A program made the translations under genes and the position numbers. From Chelonoidis abingdonii (taxonomy: Eukaryota; Chordata; Testudines; Testudinidae), in the NCBI RefSeq assembly GCF_003597395.2, contig NC_133774.1:43680290-43744289 (forward strand): DNA of 64,000 nucleotides. The letters run 5' to 3'. Shown here piece after piece: positions 21,701-36,700 of this stretch (the stretch's first letter is position 1; each line of letters opens with the position of its first letter). A model generated the notes under the pieces. That model had not been told where the DNA came from. It did not search any database and worked only from the letters and a program-made list of their open reading frames with translations.

Positions 21701-24700
21701 GCTATATGTGGGAAGATGGAAACAACTTTTTGTTTTTGTTGTTTTTTTGTTGGGGAGGTGTTTGTTTTTTAACATTTACACATTAGAATGGCATTTTCAT
21801 TTAGATGCAACAGAAAGGAATTTTCTAAGAAATGGTTTCATCCATAAGTTTGTATTTCCCAGTGATCAAATATATTAGGAAAATAATTTATTCTTCTAAT
21901 CTCCAAATTAGATATGAGCATAAAATGTCTTTGATTGAACATACTTGTTCATCACTGAAGCTGGTGTATTTGTTTTTTTTTTAATCATCCAGCAGTTTAT
22001 AGTACAAAACACAAGGATACTGATCCCTTCTGAACACTTGCATAAGGATGGAATCTTGTGACTAATACACTATAATTTTACTGATGTCAGGCCTAATTGT
22101 CATTTACACTAAGGCCACTTTACATTGCTCTGGCAAGCCATGTCTACACTACAGAGCCAGTGCTATCATAGTTATGCTGGCATAGCTCTTCAGTGCACTT
22201 GCAGAACACACTGATAGGAGGAGTTTTCTCCATGTGTGAGAGCGCCACCTCCCTGAACAACATTCTAATGAAAGCATTTTTCTGTCAGCATAGTTGTATC
22301 TACACTGGGGCTTTTGACAGCATACCTGTGTCGCTAGGGGATGTGAATTTTTCACACTTCTGACCCATATAGCTATGCCAGTATAAATTTGAAATGTAGA
22401 TCAAGCCGCTGATCCACCAAAGTGTCCTAAAATGGATGTAAAAGTAATTTACACTCCACTTAAGAGGTCTCTTTGTAATGCTAGAACAGTGTGAAGGGGC
22501 CTTATTGCAAATGAGAATCAGATCTGTCATTTATTACTGAACACCCAAAGGTCATTAAAACTATTTTAAGGCACTAGCATAAAGTGAAATAAGTCAAGAA
22601 ATCGATCTATGACATTGAAATGATACACTTTTTAAATAAATACATATATTTGGGGAAAGCATTTCAGTTCAACTTTTAAGGCTTGACTTCACCCATCCCA
22701 TAGCAATATGCATTAAGAAAAAGATGCGAGCCTTAAACTTAAATGTCTTAACAGAAGTCAGATTGTGCAATAGCCTAAATGTTGTTTATATTTTTTCTGG
22801 GTTTGTATTCCATTTTTATAAAAAAGATTAAGAAAGGTAATAAAATATGTATTTACTCAAGAACATAACAGGTTCCTTTGGAGCTCTTAAATTGATTTTC
22901 AATGCTAAATAATCTGATCAGCTTTTTACTAGAGTTCCGGTAGAGGGTGGGGGAAGAGGAAAACTTTTTTTTTCTTTTTTTTTGGTGGAAAATTTCTGAA
23001 ATTTCTAAACTGTTTCCATTTTTCAGGGTTTTAAATTGATTCATTTTTGGGGACAGTTTCCACAGCATTTTAGTATGTGAAGTTTTTGTTGAATATTTTT
23101 GAGCATGAGTTTGATTTTAAAAAATCAATGAAAATATTGAAGAAACGTCTGTAGAACCCAGATATTGATAATTTTTCATGAAAAGATCTTTGAGAAAAAG
23201 CCACTTTTTTAAGTAAAATTGTATGGAAAAACTTTGACCAGCTCTACTTAATTTTTTTAACATAGGTGAGAAACCAAAAGTATTAGGGAAATTTCAATAA
23301 AAATTTCAATTTAAAATGCATGTTATCCTGGCAGACTGCTATAATAGTTTACCTTATGCGGTCATGAGTCAGCAAAGTTACTTTAGCATGTACCTAATTG
23401 TAAATATATGAATAGCCCCATTGACTTCAGTGGCATTGTTCTTACGCTTGAAGTCTAGGCGCATGCTTAAGTACCTTTCTGAACTGATGACCCTCATTCA
23501 ACTAAATATTTAAGCATGTTCTAAATTCAGTCCCTATTCAACAAAGCACTTAAGCATGTTAAGCACCTACTTAAAGTTAAGCATATGTTTAAGTGCTTGC
23601 AGAATAGGGATAGATTTAAGTGTATGCTTAAATTAGTCATGTGCTTAAGTGCACTGTGGGGTCTACGTTAGAATGCAGCATTACTACTAGCTTCCTGTAG
23701 GTGGATCCACCCATGTAAAGTCCCATTGACTTTGTGGGATTTTGTATAGGTGCCAAGTGTAAAGACAGGAGGATATCTCTGCAGGATTAGGGCCTCATTG
23801 CTCTGTAATATCAACCCTCATGGTTAGTTCATGTTTCAACAGCAATTTAAAAACATAAATTATTATTTCCCCAAAATCAGCTGTGTAAATATATACCTAA
23901 TCTGCATGCACAGTTACTGTGGTTATGTTGCTAACTATCTGTTCAGCAGCATAATTGACAACTTGTGCAAGCAAATACTTGCTTTTTCATGAGCAGTCAT
24001 GCAAATCAGGGTTATAAGTTCACATGCTATCACATGTCTAAATTTAAAACAAGGCCTGTAAAGCGCTATATTCATGCTAAATACAATTTTGGCTTTAGAT
24101 CAGATATGTTTTTTAAAAGTTACGGAAGAAGTTACTGTGAAGGTAATTCTCAGACACTAATAATTTGATTTTATTTTTCTCTTTAAGATGGCTATGTGGC
24201 TTGGTCTGTTGTACATTATGGACCAAAGTTTCACAGAATGTATCTTAAAGTTAAATAGCTGTTTTGATTAACAGCAGTGCAATATAAATTCTAGATGAAA
24301 TTGTGTTTTTTTTATTTCTTTCATTCAGCATCTATTCACATTAAAATTGAGTTTATTTATATTTATTTTCTTTTGGACTGAGCAACTCAAATACATTCTA
24401 GAGCTGCAAATTGTGGTGCATATTTTCAAAACATTCTTTTAGTCAAATAACTCCCGTGGGCTTTAATGGGAATTGCACTGCCAAGACTTTGCATAGTGCT
24501 TTGAAAATTTACCCTATATTTTACTTTTAAATCAGGAGTCCTTTTGTATGTATTCATTATAAACTCCTGAAGTTAGAGATCTGTAATGAAAATGTATGTG
24601 CAAATTGAAGTACTACCAGAAGAGTACTGTTATAGTACTTATAAAGTTCATTATTGTAGAAAGCGGTTAATACCTCTAAATTGCATGAGGTAATGTATGA

Positions 24701-27700
24701 GGGCTGTTTTATGGTTACTTTGGCAATTTGGTGCAGATTAGGGAGTCCTGAATTATTTAGTATGATTAGGAATTCTCTCACAGTTTTTCAGTTCACTGTT
24801 TAGATTTTGTGGTGATTTAATTCCCTTGCATTGGAAATCAGTATCTGCATTTAGCAAATTGTTTTAAATATTATAGAGTTTAATACTCTGAAGATTTCTT
24901 AGCCCAGCATTTTTGTTATAACTATACATATAGTCATCATTCATTTTATTCAGATGAGAAATTATTTTAAAAAACTATTGGCATGACAACAGCGAGAGTT
25001 TGTTAGTCACAGTTGCAATATATATTTTTTATGAAAGTGTAGTCTATTTAGAAGAGAAACGTAATTGAGCAACTATCTCAGTAAATTTACAGTTAGATTA
25101 CAAGACACACAAGTCTCTTGTAGTCCCAGTTATATTGAGACAACCTAGAAAGAGAAACAGTGCAAGTCTTTTTTTTTTTTTTTGTTTTCCCCCCCCTATT
25201 GATTCTACCTGCAGTACAGAGTTTGTATGGGGTCATTGGTCATTTTTATATTTATTTATTTATCAAAAGCAGGTAGCAGCCATAAAAGAAAAGGGACAGA
25301 TTTCAATTAGCACATACTTCTTTTTTTTTTTTTTTTTTTTTAAACTAGTTTGGTTATTTGCCATTTCTGGGGATTAAACTTTAAAAAATGTTCTTCTTTT
25401 CTGTATCTGATGTTCTGTGTGCTATTAGTGATGCAGCCTACACGAACGGTTGTCATGTGTAACACAACTTTCGATCACCGCGAAAACACCGCCCTGGGAA
25501 AGCGTCCATGCTTGATATCGTTTGGTTCATGAACATTAAGTTTCCAGTACAGGTGACCCATAGCTCAAAGTGTTAAATAATTGTCTACATTATTCAGTTT
25601 TTAAAATAATAATCCATTAATGAGATTGCTAGTCTTTGAAGTTTTGCTGACTTTTGTTTTTCCTAGTAGAGCAGGGTAAAAGGAAAAACTTAAGTTCTTA
25701 TTTGTTTTTTGTAAGGATCTGGTAGATAGATTCATTTTTCTTTACTATTGTTTTTAAGTGCAAGGGTAAATTGTAAAATCATAAAAAGAATAACATTGGT
25801 TTGGTGTTCAAACTTTCTCTAACACTTCCATTTGCTTCTCCAGGTAAAATCCCAGATGAAGCCAAAGCCCTCTCTTTATTGGCTCCTGCTCCTACTATGA
25901 CAAGCCTGATGCCTGGTGCAGGGTTGCTTCCTATACCCACACCAACTCCGCTGACTACTGTAAGGAAAATTTAATCTCTTTGACTTGGAGTTAATAAGCT
26001 GTTCTGTTTCTTCTAGTTCCCTCCTTCAGCCCATCTAAGAATTCTCCCCTTCTGGGTTCAGAGAAAAGGAATAGCCCAGTTCCATGACATCACATCCTGT
26101 CTACTAAGTTGTAATATCCTAGTCCCATGACATCACACCCTACCTAGTAAGTCAGTGAAGACACTAAATCCCTCTGTCTTGATTTTTCTCAAGAAGTCAG
26201 CCTACAGTATGGCCAGCACATTCATGCTGTTTTTCTCTATTTCCAAATTTCTATTCTGCAAAGTACTGGGCTAGATTCTGTCTTTGATTACATCCATCTT
26301 AGTTGAATGGGTATAGACAGGAGCAAAATCTGACCCAATGCGTATACTACCAACCATTCCCCTTCCCCAAATAATAATATAGTTTAAACACATTCAGTCT
26401 TTTGGAAGGCTACAATGCCATGTTAGGATGCTCAAGCACACTCCCTCCAATGACAGGGGCTATTGCACATTTGTCTCAAAATGCTATCACTGCAAAAAGA
26501 ACGGAGGCTTTTATATTCTCTAGCTTCTACTTATTGCATATTCAACTTCCCTTCTGTTTCTGCTAACCCTTTCTGGCAGCAACAGGCTACCATCCCCCTT
26601 CCCTCTCCACCAGGAACGGAGGAATAAGCAGAACTTCCTTCAACAAAACTAGGCTTAATGAGTCCTCCCTCTGTCCCCTGTCACCAGCCCCACGTTATTT
26701 GAGGAAAGGAGGCCTTGAGCTACTGACCTTGCTGCAGCTCTGCATTCACCAGAACTGTTATTGATACTATCCTAGATTTCTGCATTGTACGTTTGACAGC
26801 ATCACTACAGACACTGGCAACAACAGTGTGCCCTTGAATGGCTCCTCACCAAACTCTGTTACAGGCATCATTACCAACACTTTCAACTTCTTAGTTTGAT
26901 ATTGATCAAACCTCTAGAAGAAATGAACGTTCTAAGGTCTCTTCCTCATATACAAAATGGCATAAGAAAAGCAGGCGTAGCTAAGGGCTCAGGCAACAGT
27001 TTTAGAAACATTGGAAAGGACTCTTTTCTTCCTTCTGGTAAGGATTATTCCTTTCTAGAATATGATTATTTCTGCCCTGTTAGTCCTTGTAGACAATGTG
27101 AATATTCATAAAGAAGCAGTAGTCATCAAGCTACTAGTTAGACACACATGATAGATTCCTACTGACTCTCTGCAAACTAATATGCACAGAATGACACCGG
27201 CTCACCCTAGTAGTTTTATTAGGGACACTGTAGTATTTTAAAAAATTTCCTTCTAAAATGAAAAGACAAAATTCCTTAAAAATTATTAATAGTTCAATCC
27301 TTTTGTAATTTCCTGTAAACAGGGAAATTCATTAGTCAAAAATGTTGTTACTGACACTTCAACGACTTGTGCCCATAAATGCCCCTGCTCCAGCCATAAA
27401 TAATCCACTGTTGGGAATTTAAACCAGATTAATCTAATCACCTAGCACAAATTATCCCTGTTTATTATAAGTCATCTTTCAGAAGTTAACTGCTCACTTT
27501 ATCTGCACTTTAGGACTTTAGCCAAGAAAAAGTATTCAACCTTCAGCATTTTAAATAATTTTTTAGAATCTCTGCCCAATTCTACTCTCAGAGTTTTTTG
27601 TTATTAAAGTAATTCAGGAAGAATTTAAGACATATTGACCAGTACTCTGTTGCAGCCTAAAATAAATTCAGGTACTAATTTTTATAGCACTGCGAATGAT

Positions 27701-30700
27701 ACAATAGACCTAATGCATAGACTGATCAGGAGTTATGACATTTGTTATAAATACTTCTTCAATAGCAAAGAACTTGCTTTGTTCTTTGTGGAGAAGATAA
27801 TGCTTAGACTTGGACTCAACTGGTCAACTGATTTTACTAACCACATAATGTTATGGCATCTGTCATGAGAGATCACTTCCACATTTTGGAAAGTAAAGGC
27901 ATTATTGCATTTTGATGCTGCAGAAAATGACTGACTATTTTTTGTAAGGAAAACAATTTCTAATTTAATTTATAGTTGAAGATAGTGAGATAGTAAAGAA
28001 ATTTTGTCCAGAGGATATTGGCTTGCATAACCTGTCGTGTGCCTTTTCCACTTCTCTCATTCAATTAAAAGCTTATCTAACCTTTCCTTTGAGTGGATGG
28101 ATGTAGTTTGTTTAGAAAACATGCAGATTAGGAAAGTAATCACACCTATCAAAACAAGGAAACTTCTAACCCCTTGTTTCAGGCTTTGCAGATTCCAACT
28201 TGATTCAGCATCTTCCGTTGTCATTCAGTCGAAGCAAGGCAAATATTTCTGAGTCAGAGATTTTTTTTTCCCACTATAGGTGGATGGATGTAAATGTGGA
28301 TGTTTTAACATATTTTAAGAAAATTTATCATCAACACAAATGTAGTGGTTGTGTTGTTTCAGTTTTAAAGATTTGTTTTTAATATTGTCAATGTATGTTT
28401 GGGAAACCAGATTTGCCGTAAATAGCGCTCAGGTATTTTCAGACTCATGTATGAGAGAAGGCCATTACCTGTAGCATTTTTATCTCTGGTAATTTATAGA
28501 CTAAAATGAAAAGGGTTTCCAGTCCCCAAAAGTGTATTTATTTTTCCATTGCATGTTCAGATTAGATCAAAAGATAATGTTTGTACTTCATGGTCCAAGA
28601 GACACAGACAAGGCTTTCATCTTGGGGCCAAAAGACCAAACACATCAAGACACTTGATAATAGCCTTTAATAGGCCGAGAGACTACTTACACTAGCTCTG
28701 AGTTCCTTGCGTATAGTACAACCAGAAAATACTAACCTTTTTAAATGCTAGATAAAGGACTGATAGTTGTGCTTGTGTAAAACATTTGACGATATTTGAT
28801 GTTTAGAAAATTCCTAGTTCTGTATTCTTTATGGATTCTCCAGAAGGTAAAAGGAGTGAACACAAGCCAAAGTGAGCTGCTGTTTGCCAATGAATACATT
28901 CTGGCAGAAGAGGAAAGAGGGTGAAGTTTGGTGCCAGTGACGTAAAACTGGAGAATCATTAAATTTAAACTAAAGCTCAAGATTTCCATTCTGGATCTTA
29001 GAAATCACCTCATCTCTGCATTTTGAAAAAGGGGCAGATCTTAACTACTTGTGTTTGTAACTTCAGTTATCAACTAGTATTTCTGTGTTACTTAAAAAGT
29101 AACACGGAAGTTTATACCGTATGAAGATTTGGAAATAATTCTAGAAGTCTGAACCAGAGATTGACATACATTTTTTCTTATCTCTGGTTCAGCAACAGTA
29201 GTTGGGAAATCTTGAGAATATTCTTTGTACTCCAACAACAGATATTTAGTCCTGGCAGCTCAGAATACAGAAGATTTTAAAAGTCACACTTTTCTGATTA
29301 CTATCTCATTTATTCCTCTTCAGTTATGGCATGATTTTTGCAGCTAATATCTTGAAGAGCTGCTAGAAATAATATAAATGCTTTATACTAGGAAATTCTC
29401 AACTTTTTCATAGCATATATTACATCGTAATGGAATGTGTGTCTGGTAGACCAACTCCTCCCATCTCTCCAGTCATAATCCTATATACAATTGTGCGGCA
29501 TGCTTACATGGAATGGTAGTATTAAGAAAGTCTTAGGTACTTTAATTGTTTGGGGGTTTTTTTGGTTTTTTGGTTTTTTTTTTTAAAGCAATTAGTGTTT
29601 TGTCTATTTTGGAAAAAATAAGTAATTATCTCCTGCTCTTTGTTTAATTTCTTTCTGTCATCTGTCCTGTTTCCCACTCTTTCCCCCCGTCAGTTATGTG
29701 TTTCTCTTTTGCCTGATCATCTTCTCTCCCTGCATGTGATTTTTGTTGCTGCCTGTTCCTCTTTGTTACGGGCATATGCTGTTTGGCCTTTTGGTTCATT
29801 TCTCTGCTCCCCTGCAGGCTTGTCCTCCATTTCCAGAGGTATGCTTCCTGGTGGTCCTCCTCCCCACTTGCCTGGTTTCTTTGTTTCTTTGAACATTTTT
29901 CACCTGGTGAAGGGCTCCCTGCACCTCTCGTCCTAGTGCATGGCACTTCCATTTCCTGAGAGCAATTACTCTTTACTTTCTTCCTCCTCCTTTTTTTTAT
30001 GTTGCAATAACCCCTGGTGGATGTAGCTAGACTGTCACGTCTTTGTTTTTAGACACCTGGACTCATGTAGAAGCAATTGGAAATAAGGAGGAAATGGTAC
30101 CATGTCACTTACCACCTCTCTGTTGCCAACCAGCTAGTGCTTTACAGTACACAGAATTGCTGCATTATGCTGTTTGAATGCTAGAATTCCAGGTTTTCCA
30201 CCAGCATAAGGAATATGAAAATTTAGCAATTGGCAAGATACTTGTTAAAATCACTTTGGAATTCAACTGTGTCTGTACATAATGAAAAGCGTGATAGTTG
30301 TTGGATTTTTAAAACCTAATCTCTCTCAATCTACCAGGGTTAGAAACAACTATGATATACTAGCTATGGAATTCTGTTTTCCAGTGGTACATGGTGTTCA
30401 TTTACCTCTTTGGTCTTGCTGAAGATCTATCACTGATCCCCAACACTAAGGCTGCTTCTGTAGTTCTGGGCCAGGACTGAATAAGAAATATTTAGACCTC
30501 AGGCAGTTTAGGTCCCCCCTGAGCTTTCACATTAGCAGTGGGTCCAAGCTAGAAAAGCCTTAGGCTGAGATTTCAAACCATTTAGAGGATTTGAATGCCC
30601 ATTTTCCTTTAAAATTAAGGAGAACTGTGTGTCCAGTTATTCCCATTGAGCTCTCCATGGCGCCTGTAAAAATTGCAGCCAAAGCATTAATCATAAGTAA

Positions 30701-33700
30701 CTCTTTTATTGAGCAATATTAATCTTTCCTCCTCCAATTTGTCAATTTTTATATTAATCTAGGGAAAAAACTCAAATCTAAGCATGTGTTTCACAAAAGA
30801 AAATGTAGACTGGTCTCTTTCTCTACCGCATAAGATTTGGGAGGGAATTATGTCATTCTTGACAGCATAGCTATGGAATTCTTGTTTATTGTCTCATGCT
30901 AGGAAGCTGCAATTGACACAAAGTAGAAAGTTGCCTTTTCCCTAGATGCTAATTTTATGTTTATTAATATCATGGGCATAAATGTTCATGTTTTATATTC
31001 TGCAGGGGAATTCTGCCATTATCTTTCTGTTTGATTATGTTATAGCATCACTGGCCAAAAAGCTCAAATAAGATGGTGACTGTGGCCAAATTCTGGAACA
31101 TTTAATATATGAGAGGCTAGATTTGGAGGATAGAATTTTTGTAAGGTGAGGGTTTAACTGTAAAAAATATTGTCTCTGTCTCTATACTGAATTTGTATTT
31201 TGTTTATTACCCAGATGTACTTGGGATAAAAGCCTTGCTGGGACACACAATCTCCAATCTGTTTATAAATCATGTTCTGTTTTTTTTAGCTTAGTGTTTC
31301 ACTTAGCACGTTGGGAGCTATACCAGCAGCAGCACTGGACCCTAATATTACAGCACTTGGAGAAATACCACAGCCACCAATTATGGGAAATGTGGATCCT
31401 TCCAAAATTGATGAAATTAGGAGAACAGTCTACGTTGGAAATCTGAATTCTCAGGTACCGTCCTTTTTGTCAAATTTGAAGTGTTAAATGTAGTTTTTAG
31501 CCCATGTCATTGTGGATTTATAATCTTAAACAGTTTTGAAAAGACCCGTATGTGCATAATGAGTTTATTCTACATGGTAAAAATAGAAGATAATAGAAGA
31601 TAAAAATAGAGGATAATTCAAACAAATAAAAGAAGATGCTTTTGTGGTTATTAGTTGTGCTGTGAATGCTGCTTGGGAAATGACGGGGGGTGAGAGGGGG
31701 AAGACAGCCTGTAGAATTCACTGCTGCAAAGAACAAATACTGCAGATCTTGATGGTTTTATCACTGTGTATGCTGAAATAATGATGATCTGCATCAGAAT
31801 ATAATAAACTGATCACTTAAGGGATTATGAAGGAATTAGTGTCATCCCCCCCATTCACGTGCAGCATTGCTCTGTAGGATAGGTAGATTGTGGGGAAGGA
31901 ATTTACCTTTTTCTCAGGTATGAAATAATTGGCCACCACAGGAGATTCGTCTTGGGGGACTTGTATAATCTAGTATGAAAAGTTGTCTGTATCCGTAACA
32001 GGGAAATGAAGTCCTCTTCCTCAAATGGCCAATTATTTATCAGAGAGTTATTTAAATATGAAAATGCCACTCCGTCAAGAGTAAATGTGGCTTTTGTTTT
32101 GTTTGCCTAACAATATACCTAAGTAGAAAGTCACTACAGTGATGAGTGCCATTCTAAAACCCTGGATGGGTGAATAGATAGAAACAACATTTTTAAAAAA
32201 TACTATTTTGATGCATTTTCAATCAGTATATGAAACACAAATTATTCAATTTGAAATATAAAGAAATTCCTTTTTAATTGATGATTTCAAATGAAATACC
32301 CTGAATAAAGCAGATCGTATGGAAATACGTTAATTATTCATAGGTATGATGAGTTGAGGGCTTGCAACGATCCTTTCCTTCATTTTTACAGGCAGTTGCA
32401 GGGGGGAGAGGAGGATAAGTGTTGATTATTTTAATTTGTGGATTAACATACCTCTGTTAAAATGGTTGATCCAGAAACATCTTTCTTTTTTTTTCTTTTT
32501 TTTTTTATAATGTAATTTCCAAACATCACCCTTTCAAAATATCTTTGTACTAGTGGCACCATTTTAAATAGAAGCAGACTTTTTTAGATGTGTGGAGAAA
32601 AAAACGTGATCCTCCCTTTCCTAAATTGGCTAGTTTTCCAAATAACTTTTATGGGGAAGGAAAGAAATGTAAAAGTTTTGGTTCACGTTGCCTTTGACAA
32701 ATGAAATCTTTTTTCTAATCTCTGAAGTTCTTAGGTTACCTGGTATGTTGGATAAGTGTTTTTCATTACATATTTTACTTCACCTGAGCTTTTTGACTTT
32801 TTCTAGACTACAACAGCAGATCAGCTGCTTGAATTTTTTAAACAAGTTGGAGAAGTGAAGTTTGTGCGAATGGCAGGTGATGAGACACAACCAACACGGT
32901 TTGCGTTTGTGGAATTCGCAGACCAAAATTCTGTACCTCGTGCTCTTGCCTTTAATGGAGTTATGTTTGGAGACAGGCCACTGAAGTAAGAAATTAAACA
33001 GAAAATATCCAAATGAATTCTGAATAAAAGACTTCTCAGTATCTTTATAAATATGTCTGTAATTATGGCTCTCATCTGTGCAGGGTACTGCTTTGTGTAG
33101 TCTTTGATACCTGTTGTTTTCATTTTCAAGAGTGAAATGTGACTTCCCCTGGATAAGGGTATAGTGTAGAACAGAGCAGCCTATATTAATATTTAATCTT
33201 TAAGGGTGAAATTTTTTTTAATCAAGTTTTTAAAAAAGTGTGCACGAGCATAAATTTAAAGCTAGGTTTGTTCCTTACTTTAGAATAAATCACTCCAATA
33301 ATGCAATAGTGAAACCTCCTGAAATGACTCCACAAGCTGCTGCCAAGGAGCTGGAAGAAGTGATGAAGAGAGTAAGGGAAGCCCAGTCTTTCATATCGGC
33401 AGCTATTGAGCCAGGTAAATCCATTATATTCGCTAGTTAAAATGAAACATATCTCAATCTGTGTATCTTGACATATATTTATAGAGCATTTTCAGACAGA
33501 GAAAAGGACTGCTCTAAGATGAGCAATATTTGTCTTTGGTAAAAGTTGAATAATCAAAATTATTTTCTTACATGACAAGCCTGTGGATTCCAGGTTTCTT
33601 TCAAATTTGTTTTGACATATTTTATTATCAAAGATTTGTTCAGTGAATGTTGACAATAGCTTAAAACTGTGAAGTCAATACTATTATAGTGCCTAATAAT

Positions 33701-36700
33701 GCTTAATGCTAGTGCTTTTTTATGTTCAGAGTGCTTTACAGACATTACATTTTTCACTCTACCAATTCTTTGTTGTCCTCTGCTTGTCATTAAAGAATAT
33801 GAATTTGTTTATCTTTTTAAAAAAACTTGTAATTAAGATAACAATGAAGATTTTTCATAGATCTTTGAGATGTTTCATTATCATTAACAAACCTAGACGC
33901 TGCATAATTACCTGCCTTGGACAAAACTGGAAGACACAACACTCTGAAATTTCCTAGTTATTTCTTTAATACTTTAAACTATTCACATGGGACCTGATTC
34001 ACTGCCCATCAAAGTCAATGGGAAACTTTCCATTTACTACAGGGTTACTTCTCCAGAGGGTTGTGAGGATTAAGTAGTTAATATTTATACAGTGCTTTAA
34101 GTGCTGAGTGTCATTTAAATTTTTGTGCACGTTTTCAAAATTACTACTCTCTGAATTTTGTCTATTCTCAGAAGTTATTTTTTTTCAGAAAAAGTAATTT
34201 ATATAATTGAATAAGCCAAGAAGAGAACATGTTGTAATCTTGTGCATTGTGGCAGCAACATAAATCCCATTCCTTACTCAGCTAGCTGTTTATAATTATC
34301 TGGTTTATGTGTACTGCTGCAGGATGGCTGCACTCAACGAGTATATGCAATGACTTTCTTGGATGTTTCTGAAGGATTTTTGCAAAGAAGGAAGATGTGC
34401 AGAGAGTAGGCCCATTGCACTATATGTGGTACATTCCACTTGTGCCAGATTGTTAACTGGGATCTTTAAATGTTCTGAGCTTACACTGCAAAGTGGTTTT
34501 TTCCTCTCAGAGTCTGGAAAGGGCAGTGAAAGAAAAGGCGGTCGATCTCGTTCCCATTCTCGTTCAGAGTCCAGATCTAGTTCAAAATCCCGATCTAGAA
34601 GGAAAAGATCACACTCAAAACGCAGGTGAGAATGTTTTCCATTTTACACTAAGAGATTACACTGTGTTTCTTGATGGCAGTAGCTTTTGAGATTGTCTTT
34701 GAATTCTGGGCCAAGAATTGCTGGGAGAGATTTATTGAACTACCTGATACTGTTGACTGGAAAAAAAAAAGAAAAGAAAAAAAGAACTTTCTATATTGGG
34801 TAGATTTTCATTCGCCAAAACCAGATAACCGTCATGGAAAAGCTATTTTGGGATAGTGTTGAAAAGATACAGGACTGATTTCAGTTAGCGCAGACGAAGA
34901 TAAAATGCTCACATTTTAGTAGCTTGATTTGTTAAATTTTGAAAGATCTGGATTTCAGAATGTGATACAATTAATTGCTTTGTTGGTGGACAATGTAGTC
35001 AGATTTTTTTTTTTTTTCTATTTATGGCCTGGATTGTTCAATGGTTTGGTAGCTTTTACTGATACTCCTAGCATCCCAAAATTATAAATGTTATTTAACG
35101 GACTCAGTCTGAAAATGCTTCTGACACAACCACCACCCCACATACACATGCACCAATTCTGGCTAAATTTTTTCATACTTAGCCCCACTATTTTGGTCTG
35201 AGAATTTGTTTTGATTTTTTAATGTTTAAAATATGGCTAGGTTCTAAATTCCAAGTTATCTAAATGTGGAACAAAACTTGTCTATATTCTCTTAAAAAAT
35301 TACCTGCAAACTTTTTTACCCATAAATAAGACAAGGGTAAACTCTTGTTATCTCAATTTTGGAAATGTCTCCTGAAATCAGAATTCCTGTTCTCTGAAAC
35401 TTGGATTATCCAGATGGCTATGGGGATATTTCTAAGTTATGTACCCACTACTTCAGATAACAAAAGAGTGAGAGAAATTTAGCATAGAAGTGAGTGTAAA
35501 GTAACCTTTAAAAAAAAAAAAAAGTTGTTTCCTCAATATTTCATCATCAGTTGTGTTATGCCTCTGAATGCAGCTACTAGAACTTCATCGTAGGCAGTGT
35601 AGATGACCCACGGGGACTCACCACATCCATATACTACCAAACAGAAGCGATTTGTCAACCGCTGAAGGGTTGGCTTTAGTCTTTTGGCTTGTTCCAGTAG
35701 GTATAACCAGAGATTGTATTCTGTGATGTTAGAAGATTGAAGAATTATTTTTTTACAATCAATTACTTGCTGATTTTCTATTTGAGACAGTCAGCACATA
35801 ACTAGACAACCCTTTTCTCTTCACACTACAATTTTCAGATTCTTTTGTCTATGGATAACTCAGAGCTGACTATGCTTTAAGAGCCAAAGTCTCACTTGCC
35901 TACTTCAAAATTAGATACAGGTAAATAAATGTCTGAATCCAGTGCTTTGCATAATAGTATGGTGGATTTATTTTGCAGTCAGTTCTGGGCACTTACTGAA
36001 CAAAAGATCATTCTGATCCTGGCAGAGAGTCAACAGAAGTTTCAGAATAAACCTCCCTCAGTCATTCTTTGTTTCTTGGTGGCTTGTCATCCCCGAGTTA
36101 CTTTCGTCTCAGATTCATCAATCACAGAGGCCTTATTCTAAGTGAACTTGAATTAGTTGACAGATTATTCTACATTAATATATGAAGAACAGCTGTAGGC
36201 AAAACAACTCTAACCTTTCCCCTGGTATACCCTCTTTTGTGTATGCATCTTGAATTGCAGAACACAGGCAGTGCTGGCATTTTGTGCATCTTTTTGTTCC
36301 TCAGGATTTAGACAGTAATAAACATGAGTGCTTCCTGTCAACCTCCACTTTCCTTGGTAAGTTTAGATGGGGCAAGGCAACTTAAAATTCGTCCCTAAAA
36401 TATCAGACTCAGTAGAACTGGTCTGGAATTTTTTGATGAAACCTCTTTTTTGTCAGATAATGCTGATTTGTCAAATCCTAAACTGTTCATGGGAAAAGTG
36501 TTGATGAATTTTTTTGTTTTGAAAGAAAGCCTTGAAATTTTGACATTTTCTAAACAAAAGTTCCCTTTTTTGGAGTTGACACAACATTTAATTTTTAAAT
36601 TGAAGTTAATTTATAGGTTAAAAAAAGGAAAACTGAAAGTTTGAAATTGAAACGAAGCATTTCAAAATTCATTAAATGAATTTGTCTGATCCAGTCCTCC

